Part shown: positions 39,089 through 50,079 of the stretch, piece by piece
How positions within the stretch are numbered: position 1 is the first letter of the stretch
Layout of the letters: each line of letters opens with the position of its first letter
Source of the DNA: Acanthochromis polyacanthus
Lineage: Eukaryota; Chordata; Actinopteri; Pomacentridae
DNA: 64,000 nucleotides
Assembly: GCF_021347895.1 (NCBI RefSeq)
Contig: NC_067115.1
Location: 13,339,876-13,403,875 of the forward strand
Direction: 5' to 3'
The notes under the pieces: model-generated
Databases searched by the model: none
The model's input: the letters and a program-made list of their open reading frames with translations, nothing else
Told to the model about the DNA's origin: nothing
Made by a program: the position numbers and the translations under genes

Positions 39089-39320
39089 CATACATTACAA
39101 TTCTATTTTTACCTCAAAATATTTACCATACATCACATGTTAGTTTATGCAGATGGTTGTATTGCCTCTCATACTGAACACAGTAAAACACAGAACTGTT
39201 TTGAATGCTTCTCATTGTCTGCCTGTGACTGCATTTTTACAGCTAGTGACAACTGGGCTGTAGCGTCATGTTCTGATTATCACTGAGGTGTGACAAGCAC
39301 CAAGAAACAACCTGCTGTTG

Positions 39321-39497
39321 GAGTTTGTAGCCTTCTTGTTCGAAGCACAGTGGATTGACATAGCACGGGATATCTGGAGGATCTGCAACTTCCCACTGTG
39401 TTTAGGCATCATCAATGGACAACATATAAAAATCAAAGTGCCTCTGTAGTCCGGCAGTGGCGGATTCAATTACAACTTTTTTTTAATGATTAATTAT
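39321..39497 (+). pseudogene. PIF/Harbinger transposase fragment
   Basis: Plus frame reads FEAQWIDIARDIWRICNFPL, then CLGIINGQHIKIKVPL, stop, SGSGGFNYNFF. This matches the core of PIF/Harbinger transposases (pattern WNFPxCIGAIDGKHIxIxxP..SGSxFYNYK), which contains the first catalytic Asp. Here that Asp codon is AAT (Asn, 39414-39416) and a TAG stop follows at 39447-39449. Only about 60 codons remain and no termini were found. An ancient remnant; a domesticated HARBI1-like gene is excluded by the stop. Confidence 0.7.
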
Positions 39498-40789
39498 AAA
39501 AGTGTAGATAACAGAATCTCCACTTTGCAGATTCTCTTCAAATTACGTGGAAAACTTGTTTTTGCAAGTCACCAATTTGGGGCTACATGCAGAAGAAATA
39601 AAATGTAGAATATGTGGACCCTAACCGACCCTTACGTACATGGAAAGCGAAATTTTACGTTATCTTTGTTTGTCTTTTTGCCTTGAAAGGGAGTGCACAA
39701 TCTATTCATCTGTACTGTTTTGCACAAAACAATGACCTCCTGCTGCTAAAAACAAACGAAAACAGTGAAGTTACCAGCTCTAAAACCAGAACAACAGGAA
39801 AACACTGTACTTTCATTTCTTCCTTGGTCTGTACAAGCAGCCACAGTCACATTATACTCTGATCAATCGATTCGTTGTCAATATTAAAAATATGGATGGG
39901 TGCCTTTAAAACTAACCCACTCGACTGTACAGCTCCATCAAAGATAGCCCTTTCTGTTATATATTTATTAAATATATATTTTGATATTTCATTTGATGTT
40001 TGTTTATAAGGGCTTAACTCCAACCTTTCATTTCAGTGTTCATCTGGTTATTGCTTTGTTCTCTAATATATTCCTCAGTGGATTAGAAATGTCTCAGATC
40101 TTCATTTTATACCAAGACATGTGGAAAACCAATGAACCCAGAGTGAGATCTTTGAAGTCATAAAACCATAAGCCTCGATCACATGTGGCCTTCTCTCTCC
40201 AGTACAACACACCCCCTCGAATTTGTCAGAGCCGGTTACCGCTGCAATCAGGTCTGTGTTCTGCATGTCTCACAGCAGCTGACTGCATTCTGACAAGCCA
40301 ATCAAGAACACCAGCGGGAAACCAATAGCACCTAGCCACACTGAAAATGGAATTACTGTCCAGTTAGCAGTAAACCTACAATCACAGCCAGTGCAACATA
40401 GATCAACTACCTCTGCTATTCCTGTACTAGTAAAATCGTTTTCCCTCCATACTTTTGTGCTCTGGCGCAGTATTGGACTGCAGAAACTGAAAAATAATAG
40501 TATTTTATCTACAGATGCTGAACAAATGGCAACTAGTTTTCTAGAAATTGGGTCTGAAAATGAACATGTGGTCCAGAGACAAGTACATAGAATTCTTTTC
40601 TGGGCAGTGGGGGAAAAACATCATGTTCAAAAGCACAGAGAGGCTTTAAAAAAATGAATTTGTCTCATTTTTTTTTAGAACATAAACCCTGAAACAAAAG
40701 CTGGATATTCTTACAACAGGGCTTATTCCTCACATATACTGCATGTCGCAGCAGGTGGATGGAAAATGGAGGTTTGACTTCTGCCACCC
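39498..40789. other. Unique sequence, no gene seen
   Basis: An 88-codon plus frame at 40391-40657 has no recognisable domain. No repeat family seen. Confidence 0.4.
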
Positions 40790-41070
40790 CAGCAGTTATC
40801 TGACAAATCCATTTTAGTGACACGGCACTGTATGCCGTGGATGGATCTGCCAACTGACAACCTCCCACCTCCAACACCAATCAGAGAGGAGAACCGGGCT
40901 CATTATTCAGGACAATTAGCCAATGGCCTGGGTGTCCTCTGTCGTTACTCATGGCTCATTTGGTCCCAGTCAGATGACGGTGCCATGACCACTCAGGCTG
41001 CATGCCACTCAGGGGAGCTGACACAGAAAGACAAGAGAGGCGGCCAACTCAGGATCAGCTCGGTCAGGGA
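40790..41070. other. Candidate conserved noncoding element
   Basis: Unique GC-richer segment with GCTCATTATTCAGGACAATTAGCC, AATGGCCTGGGTGTCC and TCAGATGACGGTGCCATGAC. Enhancer-like composition; no coding or repeat signal. Confidence 0.3.
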
Positions 41071-41814
41071 TACAGCCTCTTCTTGTTTGTATAGTGTGTG
41101 TTTATAACAGATTCTAACAACACAGATGTAAAAAGGCTGCAGTGATGGAGTGACAGCAAATGATGCTTCAGGCAGCCAGCATGGATTGTAAATGTATGTA
41201 TATGGACACAAGACCATATGCACATAAACAGAAAGATGCACCCGTGCAAGCATTAGTAATCCAACAGTTAACAGTGTCCCCCAGCAAACTGGCATGAGTG
41301 TGACACCCAGTAGTCCACAAAGTCGGATGCTCTGCTTTTATGTGTGTGTGCATGTATGTGTGATCTTGGCCATTTACAAAGGATTTAGCCTCCAGTTTGG
41401 CCTCTGTCGATTCACAGTGGTTCTTGTTCCCGACCTTGTACATCAATATTTCAAGGATGTGATGTGGGCAAACAATAATCAGTCACCATCAAGCACAGAT
41501 GCCGCTCAAAATTAATCACTAATTTACAATGAAGTCCAAAAGTCTGAGGCCACTAGTGAAAATAACTCAGTTTTGCATTGATGTCTAATTTAGCAATTTT
41601 AGCTCAACAAACATGAATCTCTGAATAATATTCTGTGCTTGTTTGCCCTCCTTTTGTGTGACAGCATAGATGCTCGAGATGTATGACGATGAAGGAAAAA
41701 ACACCCTGTGGCTGTTTTTATCCAGAGGCTAGAGTCTAATGTGGTCTGATGACACAATCCTGCCCCCTAGAGTCACTCCTTGATTCCATATTCTTTGTTA
41801 TTACTACGCCAAGA

Positions 41815-42140
41815 AACGCGGTGGAGTTATGTGACGATCGGCATTGGTTTGTCTGTTGGCAACATTACTCAAAAACAAATTAACGGACTTACATGAAATT
41901 TTCACAGAAGGTCATAAATAGCACAAGGACAGACTGATTACATTTTGACAGTGATGCAGCTTATAGTCTGGATCTATGATTTCTGTATTCTTTATAATAG
42001 TACAGAGTCACTGTAACTATGAACACTACATCAGCTGTCTGGTGATCACATGATTGCGATCCCACTACAAATCGACCACTGCGGACTTATTGGGACTTGA
42101 CAGAGTGTTACGCTCTCTGAGTGCTTTTGTTGTTGATATC
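41815..42140 (+). repeat. Dispersed teleost repeat, unnamed
   Basis: Contains ACTCAAAAACAAATTAACGGACTTACATGAAATTTTCACAGAAGGTC, GACTGATTACATTTTGAC and TTACGCTCTCTGAGTGC, in the order of a repeat I recall in many fish genomes (...ATGGATTGATGAAATTTTCAGG ... GATTACATTTTG ... TGCGCTCT..GAGTGC). Its class is not known to me. Confidence 0.45.
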
Positions 42141-42817
42141 ATCACTCCTGGTTCTCTTAGATTTGTCACTGATGAGCACCTATATGCAAACCAACCACGA
42201 GCCACTACTATTATTGACATACTGTCCCCTCTCCCCTCTGTATAACATGTTGTACTCTGCTAATATTCTTGGCAGGTCTATCTTCACAGACTCATGCTCT
42301 GTGTTGGTAAACCCACTGTATGCTAGACCACCAATAAAAATCCCACTACAGCAAACTTCAGACAAGACTATGAGTGAATTTCTTCAACAATGTACTCCAC
42401 TAGAAGTGCAAAACCTGTTAAGAGGTATTTGCACTGCATGAACTGTCAATATTCCAAGAATCTTAATGTGATGTCAGTAGGGCTTGGCTGTCCCGGTCTT
42501 CAAGTGTCTCATAAACATTTAGTGGGGTTGAAATCACAGAGCGTCTCTGAAGAACAAAGTTCTGCTTCTTGCTGGTCGGGGAGGAGTCTCTTTACTGCAG
42601 GTGTCCAACTACAGAACAGCAAAACACCTGAAAGCTTAAACATTCACATCACTATGTTTTACTACAGATGTGATACACTACATTGTCATTTTCCCTCTTG
42701 TTAGTCTGCTTACATACACCTTATTGGAGAAGTGGTGAATATTGTAGACTGTACTTGTCCTCTTAAACCAGCACTAGACAGCTTCCCTTTAACAGAACTT
42801 TTGCTGATTGCATTCTT

Positions 42818-43001
42818 CCATCCATCCATCATCGATACACCGCCTAATCCTCATTAGGGTCGCGAGGGTGCTGGAGCCTATCCCAGCTGACAGGGAGAAC
42901 ATGCAAACTCTATGCAGAAAGATCCCAGGCAAGCCGGGACTTGAACTAGGGATCTTCTTGCTGCAAGGTGAAAGTGCTAACCACTACACCACTGTGCAGC
43001 C
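42818..43001 (-). mobile_element. SINE family 1, internally deleted, with target-site duplication (copy d)
   Basis: Minus-strand copy with tail (CCATCCATCC at left) and complete tRNA-like head (GGACTTGAACTAGGG B-box region; AGTGCTAACCACTACACCACTG A-box region). The body is missing about 150 bp: ATCCCAGCTGAC joins directly to AGGGAGAACATGC. It is flanked by CTGATTGCATTCTT (42804-42817) and CTGATTACATTCTT (43002-43015), a 14-bp duplication with one mismatch. Confidence 0.9.
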
Positions 43002-43108
43002 CTGATTACATTCTTGTCTACTTTATTTAGTAAATGTTGTATCTGTGATGAAGCAGCTTTTCCATCTCAGTGAACAAAGCTTGATGTATTGATCTTCTCA
43101 TGGTGTGG

Positions 43109-43309
43109 TCACTTTTGTTTCCGCCTGACTGTGCTTTGCATATAACTAATCCAGTTTCCACAAAGTGTTTTTAGAGCTCCATGAGCTGCCCCCTTAGAAA
43201 CCTTCAGTCTAGTCAGGATTTCACACTGAGAAAATCCCTCTTTGTTCAGAATAACAATCTGGGTTCTGACACTTTCACTTAGCTCTGATGTGATTTTTCC
43301 CAGTAGCAC
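43109..43309 (-). pseudogene. Tc1-like transposase N-terminal fragment (family E)
   Basis: The 66-residue frame reads GKITSELSESVRTQIVILNK, then EGFSQCEILTRLKVSKGAAH and GALKTLCGNW. This is the first helix-turn-helix (paired-like) DNA-binding domain of a Tc1-like transposase; relatives show LSESVRTQIVxLHKEGxSQxxISxRLKVSKGAVH. The rest of the gene is not readable in frame, and the frame ends in RRKQK then stop, so the catalytic domain is lost. Confidence 0.65.
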
Positions 43310-43514
43310 AATGGTACTTCGGGAATAGAGTTCTGTTGGTAACTTGAGGCATAGTCATGTTTACAGCAGGTGAAAAACACGCTTCTATTGGAGAGCCCTT
43401 CCAAATATCACTTAAGCCTAAATTTCCTCTGAACTGTCTTCTATTTCCTTCAGTAATATTTGGTCCAACACAATTTTTTTCAATATCTTCTGATTTTAAG
43501 ACTTGTCAGTTTTA

Positions 43515-43600
43515 TTTTGCTGCCTTATGAAGCACTCTGTAACTTGGATTTTGAAAAGCGCTCTAGAAACAAAGATCATTGTTATTGTAATGGTATTATC
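43515..43600 (+). mobile_element. LINE 3'-end-like fragment
   Basis: TTATGAAGCACTCTGTAACTTGGATTTTGAAAAGCGCTCTAGAAACAAAG resembles the conserved 3' end of fish LINEs (GCACTTTGTAAC...GAAAAGTGCTCTATAAATAAAG). Only the tail is present. Confidence 0.5.
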
Positions 43601-44569
43601 CTAATTAATGTGGCTAATACGCTGAAAGAGAGATTAAATATTGCTGTCCCTTTACTGGCTTAGATATTTATTAGTGAATTTAATTCTTTGTGATCATTTT
43701 GTTCAAGATTTCATGTATTTCCCATCACATTAAGTAAACTGCACTACTGATTCATTCGTTTAAATAAAAGATAAATCAAAGACAGTGAACAATACTTGCA
43801 GGGATACCACATTCTTCATCCTCCTCTTAGGACTTCCAGCTGTGTACCAGGTGTTGAGGCTACATCTACAAAATGTTACAGCTGTGTAGCCTACATATTG
43901 AGCGCCTGGTGCAGGTTTCTTCACAACCTCTATATGATTCTCCATGTTAGAGAAGTGTTGCATAATATCTTCAGTGGGTGGGTCCAGAGAGCTTAATGTG
44001 TAGGATTTATAAGCAGGTGAATATATTAAATGACTCCGGTTTCCATTAGGCATGTTGCTCCAAATTGTTTATCGACCCATATCTCAGCGCTGACACTGTC
44101 TGATTAATGATGTTATTAAGGGGGGAGGAGCAGCGGGGGTGTGGGGATGACAAGCCATTTTGCCAAAAAACATTGACCGTTAATGCGAGTGCCAGCGCGC
44201 CTGTGCATGAAGTTCAGAATGTGTCCATTCTGCCATTTGTGTTGTACACAATATTAGCATTTAAATGCACACCTGAAAGTGTTGTTGTGTTCAATGGTGC
44301 ATTCATGCATGTGGTTTTTCTGTTGCTGTCTATTGTTGTCTCTAACAGTGAGCTTTGTGTAAGCGGCTGTCAGGGAGTGAGCGTTCACGGATGTATAGTA
44401 TGCATTGACAAACTCATCAACTGCAATGCAATGTAATCCAGCAGTGAAGTGTTTTGGTGTTGTTTTCTTTGACAATTGTAGGGTAATTTCTCAGATAGAC
44501 ACATATTTCAGTGAATTGCTGCCGCAAATACCGATTTTGAAAAATAATCCCCACTCTGGAATTGGACTT
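43601..44569. other. Unique sequence, no gene seen
   Basis: No exon or repeat recognised; a GC-richer patch lies at 44117-44215. Confidence 0.35.
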
Positions 44570-45290
44570 TCTTGCCAAATGTGGTGCTTTCATTCAGGAT
44601 GACAATGGCCCTCTTAGCCTGGCTAAGTGTTGAAGCCTGTATTCTGAACAGCACACTAATAATATGAACCACTTGGGAAGGGTGTCGCAAATGACAAGGT
44701 ACAGTGTGCTCCAAATCTGGGCTTTTATGCTGTTTTCCTGCCACGCTGCTGAAGAAGGCATCTTCCACTGCCATCGTAATGACAGGGAAGGCGAGCTGAT
44801 GTTTCAGAATCGCTAAGCGATCAGCAGACCAAAAACCATTGCTAGGAAAAGTATCCCACGCTTTTGCACAGTCACCAGCATCACAGAGGAAAGTTTTTGT
44901 GGTGTTTTCAAAAGCAAATCCTCATCACTCCGCCTCGCTCTTCCTTGAAGTCTTCTGTCAGCCATTATTCCCACTGGATGGAGCCTCAACTACTGGCTGC
45001 GAGCCCAGCCAGACAGAGATACTGTAGGTCTAGGTGACCTTTGAGCTGTGGCAGGCCTGCAAGTCATCTGACACCTGCCTCATTCACATCTGCTTCAGGA
45101 CCCACGGGCCGCTGGTTTTTAGTAAATGCACGCCCGGACTCATATGGCACAAGTGTAAAGTGAGACAGAGTGAGAGGGAGAGAGTGAGAGGAGCGGCCGT
45201 GCCTCACTACACCTACGACGGATCAGTCGGGGGGAGGAGAAAAATGAACTAATCAGCCTCTCCAGTGGTGGAATCTCATCCAATTTATTT
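44570..45290. other. Candidate conserved noncoding elements (two islands)
   Basis: Two unique GC-richer islands, about 44570-44830 and 44930-45290, with TGGCCCTCTTAGCCTGGC, CACACTAATAATATGAACC, GGTCTAGGTGACCTTTGAG and TCTGACACCTGCCTCATTC. Short frames lack domains. Confidence 0.3.
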
Positions 45291-46085
45291 CCAAGCTAAC
45301 AGGCGTTGGTTAATGAGCTGAGGCAAAGCATCCTCTCTCTTCCTTCTCTCTCCTCCTGTCCTCTGCTGTTCCACTGGTGATTCTGTAGACCAAGCCAATT
45401 ACTTCTGAGTGCATCCGTTCACGTGCACACACGTTCACATTTGCAGGGGCCGATCACACATGTATGTTCGCAATCCAGTTAAAAAAAAATAGAGAAATAC
45501 AGCGCGCTTCCATACAAATACGCCAACGTGGTGAAGGATCAAACACACCCACAGATGAATACACAAAACATCTCTGCGTACATAGCTGCAGATCGCTGTT
45601 TGGCCTGACAATTCCTAAAAGTTTGAGGAAGGGTAAAAGCCCTGGTATTTAAGAAAACAGTCAGATCCAGACAGTGTCATTATCTAAAGAGTTTACCAGA
45701 CATAATATCTATGGGAGTGAAATTGAAATAACTCCTTGTCGACTTTGTGCGAAGGCCAAGGATGCAGCACAGACAGCTCAGTGTCTAAGCTTTTGTATGG
45801 TGAAAGAATTACATAATTCCCTGCAGAATGTATAAATGCAAACCCACTCTGCCTCTTCAATTTTTATGCTCGTATGGCGAGAGAAGAATTATGAAAAGCT
45901 TGTTGTTACTGTACTGTTCGAGCAGGTTCTCATGAATAAGCTTGTAGAAATGCAGTAAGAAACTGCTCTCATAGTCCACATCCGTCTATGCATTGTCAGC
46001 CTGAGAGATTTCATTGTTGCTTTGGAAAAAAAAAAGTCTCTGCTACATTATGTTCCCATACAGTGTGCTCAGTCTGCAGAAAAGA
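45291..46085. other. Unique sequence, no gene seen
   Basis: Pyrimidine-rich start (CTCTCTCTTCCTTCTCTCTCC near 45335); nothing else recognised. Confidence 0.4.
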
Positions 46086-47320
46086 CAGTTAAGCCTACAA
46101 TTATTCAAACCCCTGCTGAATTTGAGTGTATAGTGATTTAGTTTAATAGGTTTTCTGTGGCTGGAAATGACAAAAACAGGTGACAAAAGTCAGTAAGACA
46201 TTGCATTAGGCATGTTAATGATACATTTTAATTAATTAGATGGGTTTGTTAGTTTACATTTTTACTAAAATTGTCATGTTCAAAAGATCTTATATCATCT
46301 TTCTGCATGTCTCTACTAGGATATTTTTCCACTCCTCTTTTGTGATGTTTCCCAGGTCTTTGAGGTCGAATTGCTTCTTTTCCATCACTCTGAACTTCAG
46401 TTCGCTGCACAGGTTCTAAATAAGATTCAGGTCTGTATTCTGGTTGGGCTGCTCCAAAATGTTCATGTTGTTTTCAGTTAACCACATCTCGATCACTTTC
46501 GCTGCATGTTTCAGATCATTGTCTTGTTAGAAGGTCCGATGCAGCCCAAGGCCTAGTTTTTTCTGCACACCGCATGACATTTGCTACTGAATCTTAATCT
46601 CGCCCTCTTTTCTCGTGATGCTGTTTGACAAGGTTTTCTGGCCCATTGACTGAAAACACCCCTAAAGTATTGTATTCCCACCGCCATGCTTGACTGTGGG
46701 GATGGGGCTCTCATGGCTGAATGTTTCAATGTTTCCCAACGACATTTTCTCACCCAGTCACAGAATTGATGACCAGAAGCTTTCTTCTTTGTCCATGTGA
46801 GCTCTGAAAAGGCTATTTGAGCCTTTGTGCACCTGTCTTGGAGAGGTCGACTTTTCTTTGGTCGGTGTCCATGGAGACCAGCCTTATGCAATGTCCTCTG
46901 CAGCGACAGACTCAGGTGATGATACCAAAATTGCTCAAATTCATCAGGATGGCCTTGGTGGTCCTTGGATCTTCTTGTCCTCTGTCATTACTGACAGATT
47001 TCTCAGTGAAGGCACAAGCTCTGTTTGATATGTTTTGCACACTTGAATATGGTTTTATGGTCTTTCTCCATTTTCTATACAGATACAGTTTGCGCTTTGT
47101 CTCAGTGATGAACCATACTAGTAAGCTCACTGAGCTCTTTGGTTTCAGCCATGACTTGATGTGGTAACTGACCGGAGAACGACTGCATCAGCTTTTCTCA
47201 GTTAATAGTGTGTTAGAATGACCGAAAACATGGCAGAAATTAGGAGGGCCATTCAAGATGGATTAGAAGCTCGTATTTTCTCGAAAATGCTGCACTAATT
47301 TTATATGAATAATTTTGGAC
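46086..47320 (-). pseudogene. Decayed Tc1-like element with broken transposase (family F)
   Basis: Ends are related inverted sequences: CAATTATTCAAACCCCTG at the left (about 46098) and TATGAATAATTTTGGAC at the right (47304-47320). The minus strand carries transposase pieces in several frames: AGLHGHRPKKSRPLQDRCTK (about 46880-46820, the second helix-turn-helix region), a GGG-rich VKHGGGN-like stretch near 46680, QDNDLKHAAKVIEMWL (about 46530-46480) with the second catalytic Asp, and TDLNLI-stop-NLCSELK. The last is the PDLNPIENLWxELK motif with the catalytic Glu codon turned into TAG (46418-46416). Many stops and shifts show an old, dead copy of a third Tc1 lineage. Confidence 0.75.
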
Positions 47321-47325
47321 GGGGG

Positions 47326-47542
47326 GGGCTGCACAGTGGAGCGTGGTGGTTAGCACTTTTGCCTTGCAGCTCAAAGATCCCCGGTTCACGTCTCGACCCG
47401 TGATCTTTCTGCATGGAGTTTGCATGTTCTCCCTGTGGATGCATGGGTTTTCTCTAGCTTCCTCCCACACTCCAAAAAAAGGTGAGATTAATTGATTACT
47501 CTAAATTGCCTGTAGGTGTAAATGTGAGTGTGCTTGTTTGAC
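47326..47542 (+). mobile_element. SINE family 1, 3'-truncated, left arm of an inverted pair (copy e1)
   Basis: Begins GGGCTGCACAGTGGAGCG with the A-box region GTGGTTAGCAC and B-box-like GGTTCACGTCTCG, then the body to GAGTGTGCTTGTTTG, where it stops abruptly at the junction with a minus-strand copy. The tail is missing. Confidence 0.9.
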
Positions 47543-47832
47543 TCCCAGCTGACTCGGGTGAAGGCAGGGGACACTCTGGACAGGTCATCAGTCTGTCGCA
47601 GGGCTACATATACAGACAAACAATCACACCTACAGGCAATTTAGAGTCATCAATTAACCTCTGCATATTTTTGGACTGTGGGAGGAAGGCAGAGTACCCA
47701 GAGAAAACCCACACATGCACAGGGAGAACATGCAAACTCCATGCAGAAAGATCCCAGGCCCAGGCCGGGATTTGAACCAGGATCTTCTTGCTGCAAGGCG
47801 AAAGTGCTAACCACTACTCCACTGTGCAGCCC
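47543..47832 (-). mobile_element. SINE family 1, 3'-truncated, right arm of an inverted pair (copy e2)
   Basis: Minus-strand copy from TCCCAGCTGACTCGGG (body, lacking the ATGG tail) to the complete head CACTACTCCACTGTGCAGCCC, with B-box-like GGGATTTGAACCAGG near 47766. Heads face outward and the truncated 3' parts are fused at 47542/47543. Both arms share the variant ATTGCCTGTAGGTGT, absent from the other copies in this window. Confidence 0.9.
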
Positions 47833-50079
47833 AAACAAACAACAACATCGAAATAATTAAAATATATCATAACATCTCTTATAGAAAATCTTATCTTTTG
47901 TTACCTCTTTAGGTTATTTCCAGAAGCCTTCAAAATAAAATCAACAAATCACAATAAATCCAAATTTGGCATGTGTGTGAATAATTTAGGGCTTGACAGG
48001 GCATCATCTTCAGCTGGCACATAATCCATGCACATCAGGCAAACCATGTTGCATTTTACGCAAGGACCGTTACTCTTGTGTTCTTATGCAACATACAACT
48101 AACTTCACTACACATATGTGGACTGAACATAAAAGATGGATGTAGCAACTATGATGACACTCAGTAGTTTCTGAACAGCTGTTTTAGAGCACTTGGTCGC
48201 CTTCATCCTGGTCTTTTGAAATCAAACATGAAGAGCGAGGGTTGGGTCTGAGTGAGAAATTAAGGACATATTAAACTAAGGTCTTTAAAAAGGAGACTTT
48301 TGAATATGTCTTTCTATCCTTACATGTTTCAGAAATGCTGTTATCAGCCAGAAGGCTTTTGCCAATTAAATGTTTTATATATCGGGTCATGAATTACATA
48401 AACAAACTGCTTGATAAAACCTTCAGAATTTAGATGGGAATAAAACTGGAAAGTCTGGTGAGTCTAAGAGCTACAGGAGTCGACATTTCTGGCTCATGGT
48501 ATGAGAAAAATCCTATTTTGATAAAACGGTCTATAAAGATATGCATTAGAATGTCATACATTTTTTAATGGACATTTCTATTTATAGATAAATATTTTAT
48601 TAGAATATAGCAACTTAGAATAGTAGATATTACCATGAAACCTCCCCAGCTGATTACTGACATTAAAATAATTGTGGTTTTGTATTGCAAGTTCTTTTAA
48701 ATTTAATTTATTTAACAGCCGCAACAGCAACAACATTATAACCACTGAAAGGAGAAGTGAAACACACTCATTATCTTATTACAATGCAATGTTCTGCTGT
48801 GAAACCTTGACACTTTACATTCATGTGGATGCTTCTTTGAACACCCACCTTGTTGCAGATTTAACACTCTCAGACTGCAACAGCCTCCACTGGCAGGAAA
48901 ATTTACCCTACCAACGTAGAAAACGTCAATTCAGTGTCCACTAAGTATGACAATATATTACTATAAGACAGATTTTCCTGGTATTTTCTATCCTTTTTTC
49001 TAAGAGTATTCAGTGTGTCTAGTTCAAGTTCAGCAGCTTTAAAATGTCACATATTACATAGATCACCCACAGCCTCTCTGCAATCAATAACTGTAACACT
49101 TAAGGGCTCAGCCCACCTATAAGGTGCCAATATTATCGAACATATCGGTGAAAAAGCATATTCTACAATCTTTCAGTACAACTGAACAGTGAACAGCAGG
49201 CGACCTTTTGAGAAAATGCCAGTGGAACCTTCTAGCAAAAGTCCACTTTCCTTGGACAGCAGTCCTGACATTATGGATAAGGATTTGAGAAATGTGTGGC
49301 AGTGAAATCTGGTTTCCAATGAGGGCAGTTAGCTGACCAAAAGCCAAAGTGAAATTAAACCCCTACAGTCATCCCCTTACTTTTCCAAATTTGTGAAATA
49401 TGGACCTGAGAGGTGAGAGAGCAGTGAAGATATTAGCATATAACTCACATATCAGTATCCCACATTAGGCTTCTTTCAAACATATGCACTGCTTTATGTA
49501 ACATAACAGTAAAAATATCCTCTGATTTTTATTGGACGTGTCACATATATGTCTACAATCTAGAGAACGTGTAGTCGTCATGAGATAAAAATGGAATAAT
49601 TGCATTAGTGGCAGTCTTAATAGTCTGTACTTTATTTGAAGAGGGGGTGGACTCCATGATAGACTCACTGTGCTCTGCTGAATATTAATTTACAGATGGA
49701 AAATTATGTAGTGTTCAATAATAGATGGGGCTGGTTTATATATTCAAAGCTGAAAACTGAGAAATGTGCTACTTTGATTGAAAGTGACAACATTATTGTA
49801 GCTGAGTTGTCAAAATTTACATCTGTGACAGCGTTCGGAAGAAAATCATCTCATGACCAAGAGCATAAACAGCAAAATTTATGAGCGCAAAGAAAGCGAT
49901 GTGTCAACTCTGATAAATCATTTCAGGATTTCAGAGCCCCTTGAGGAGCACTTAAAATGAGGCTACATGGACGGTTTATGCTATTTTTAAACATACAGGA
50001 TGAGATTTATACACCCCTGAAATGCCATGTGGTCAGGTGAGCAGAAGTTGGAAACAGTAGCAACAGTTTTCACTCCGGT
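47833..50079. other. AT-rich unique sequence, no gene seen
   Basis: No recognised exon, RNA gene or named repeat. Short frames on both strands lack domains. Confidence 0.4.

Larger units (their letters stand above)
41531..43510 (-). mobile_element. Decayed Tc1-like element (family E) with nested insertions
   Basis: The left edge GTCCAAAAGTCTGAGGCCAC (41533) is a Tc1-like terminus. The right part holds the start of a minus-strand transposase (see 43109-43309) and the flank CTTCGGGAATAGAGTTCTG...GAACTGTCTTCTATTTCCTTC...TTGGTCCAAC of the same family as I recall it. Between them lie an unrelated dispersed repeat (41815-42140) and a SINE (42818-43001). Subtracting these gives about 1.45 kb, a normal Tc1 length. 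That both edges belong to one insertion is inference; the middle (42440-42720) is not clearly recognisable. Confidence 0.45.
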
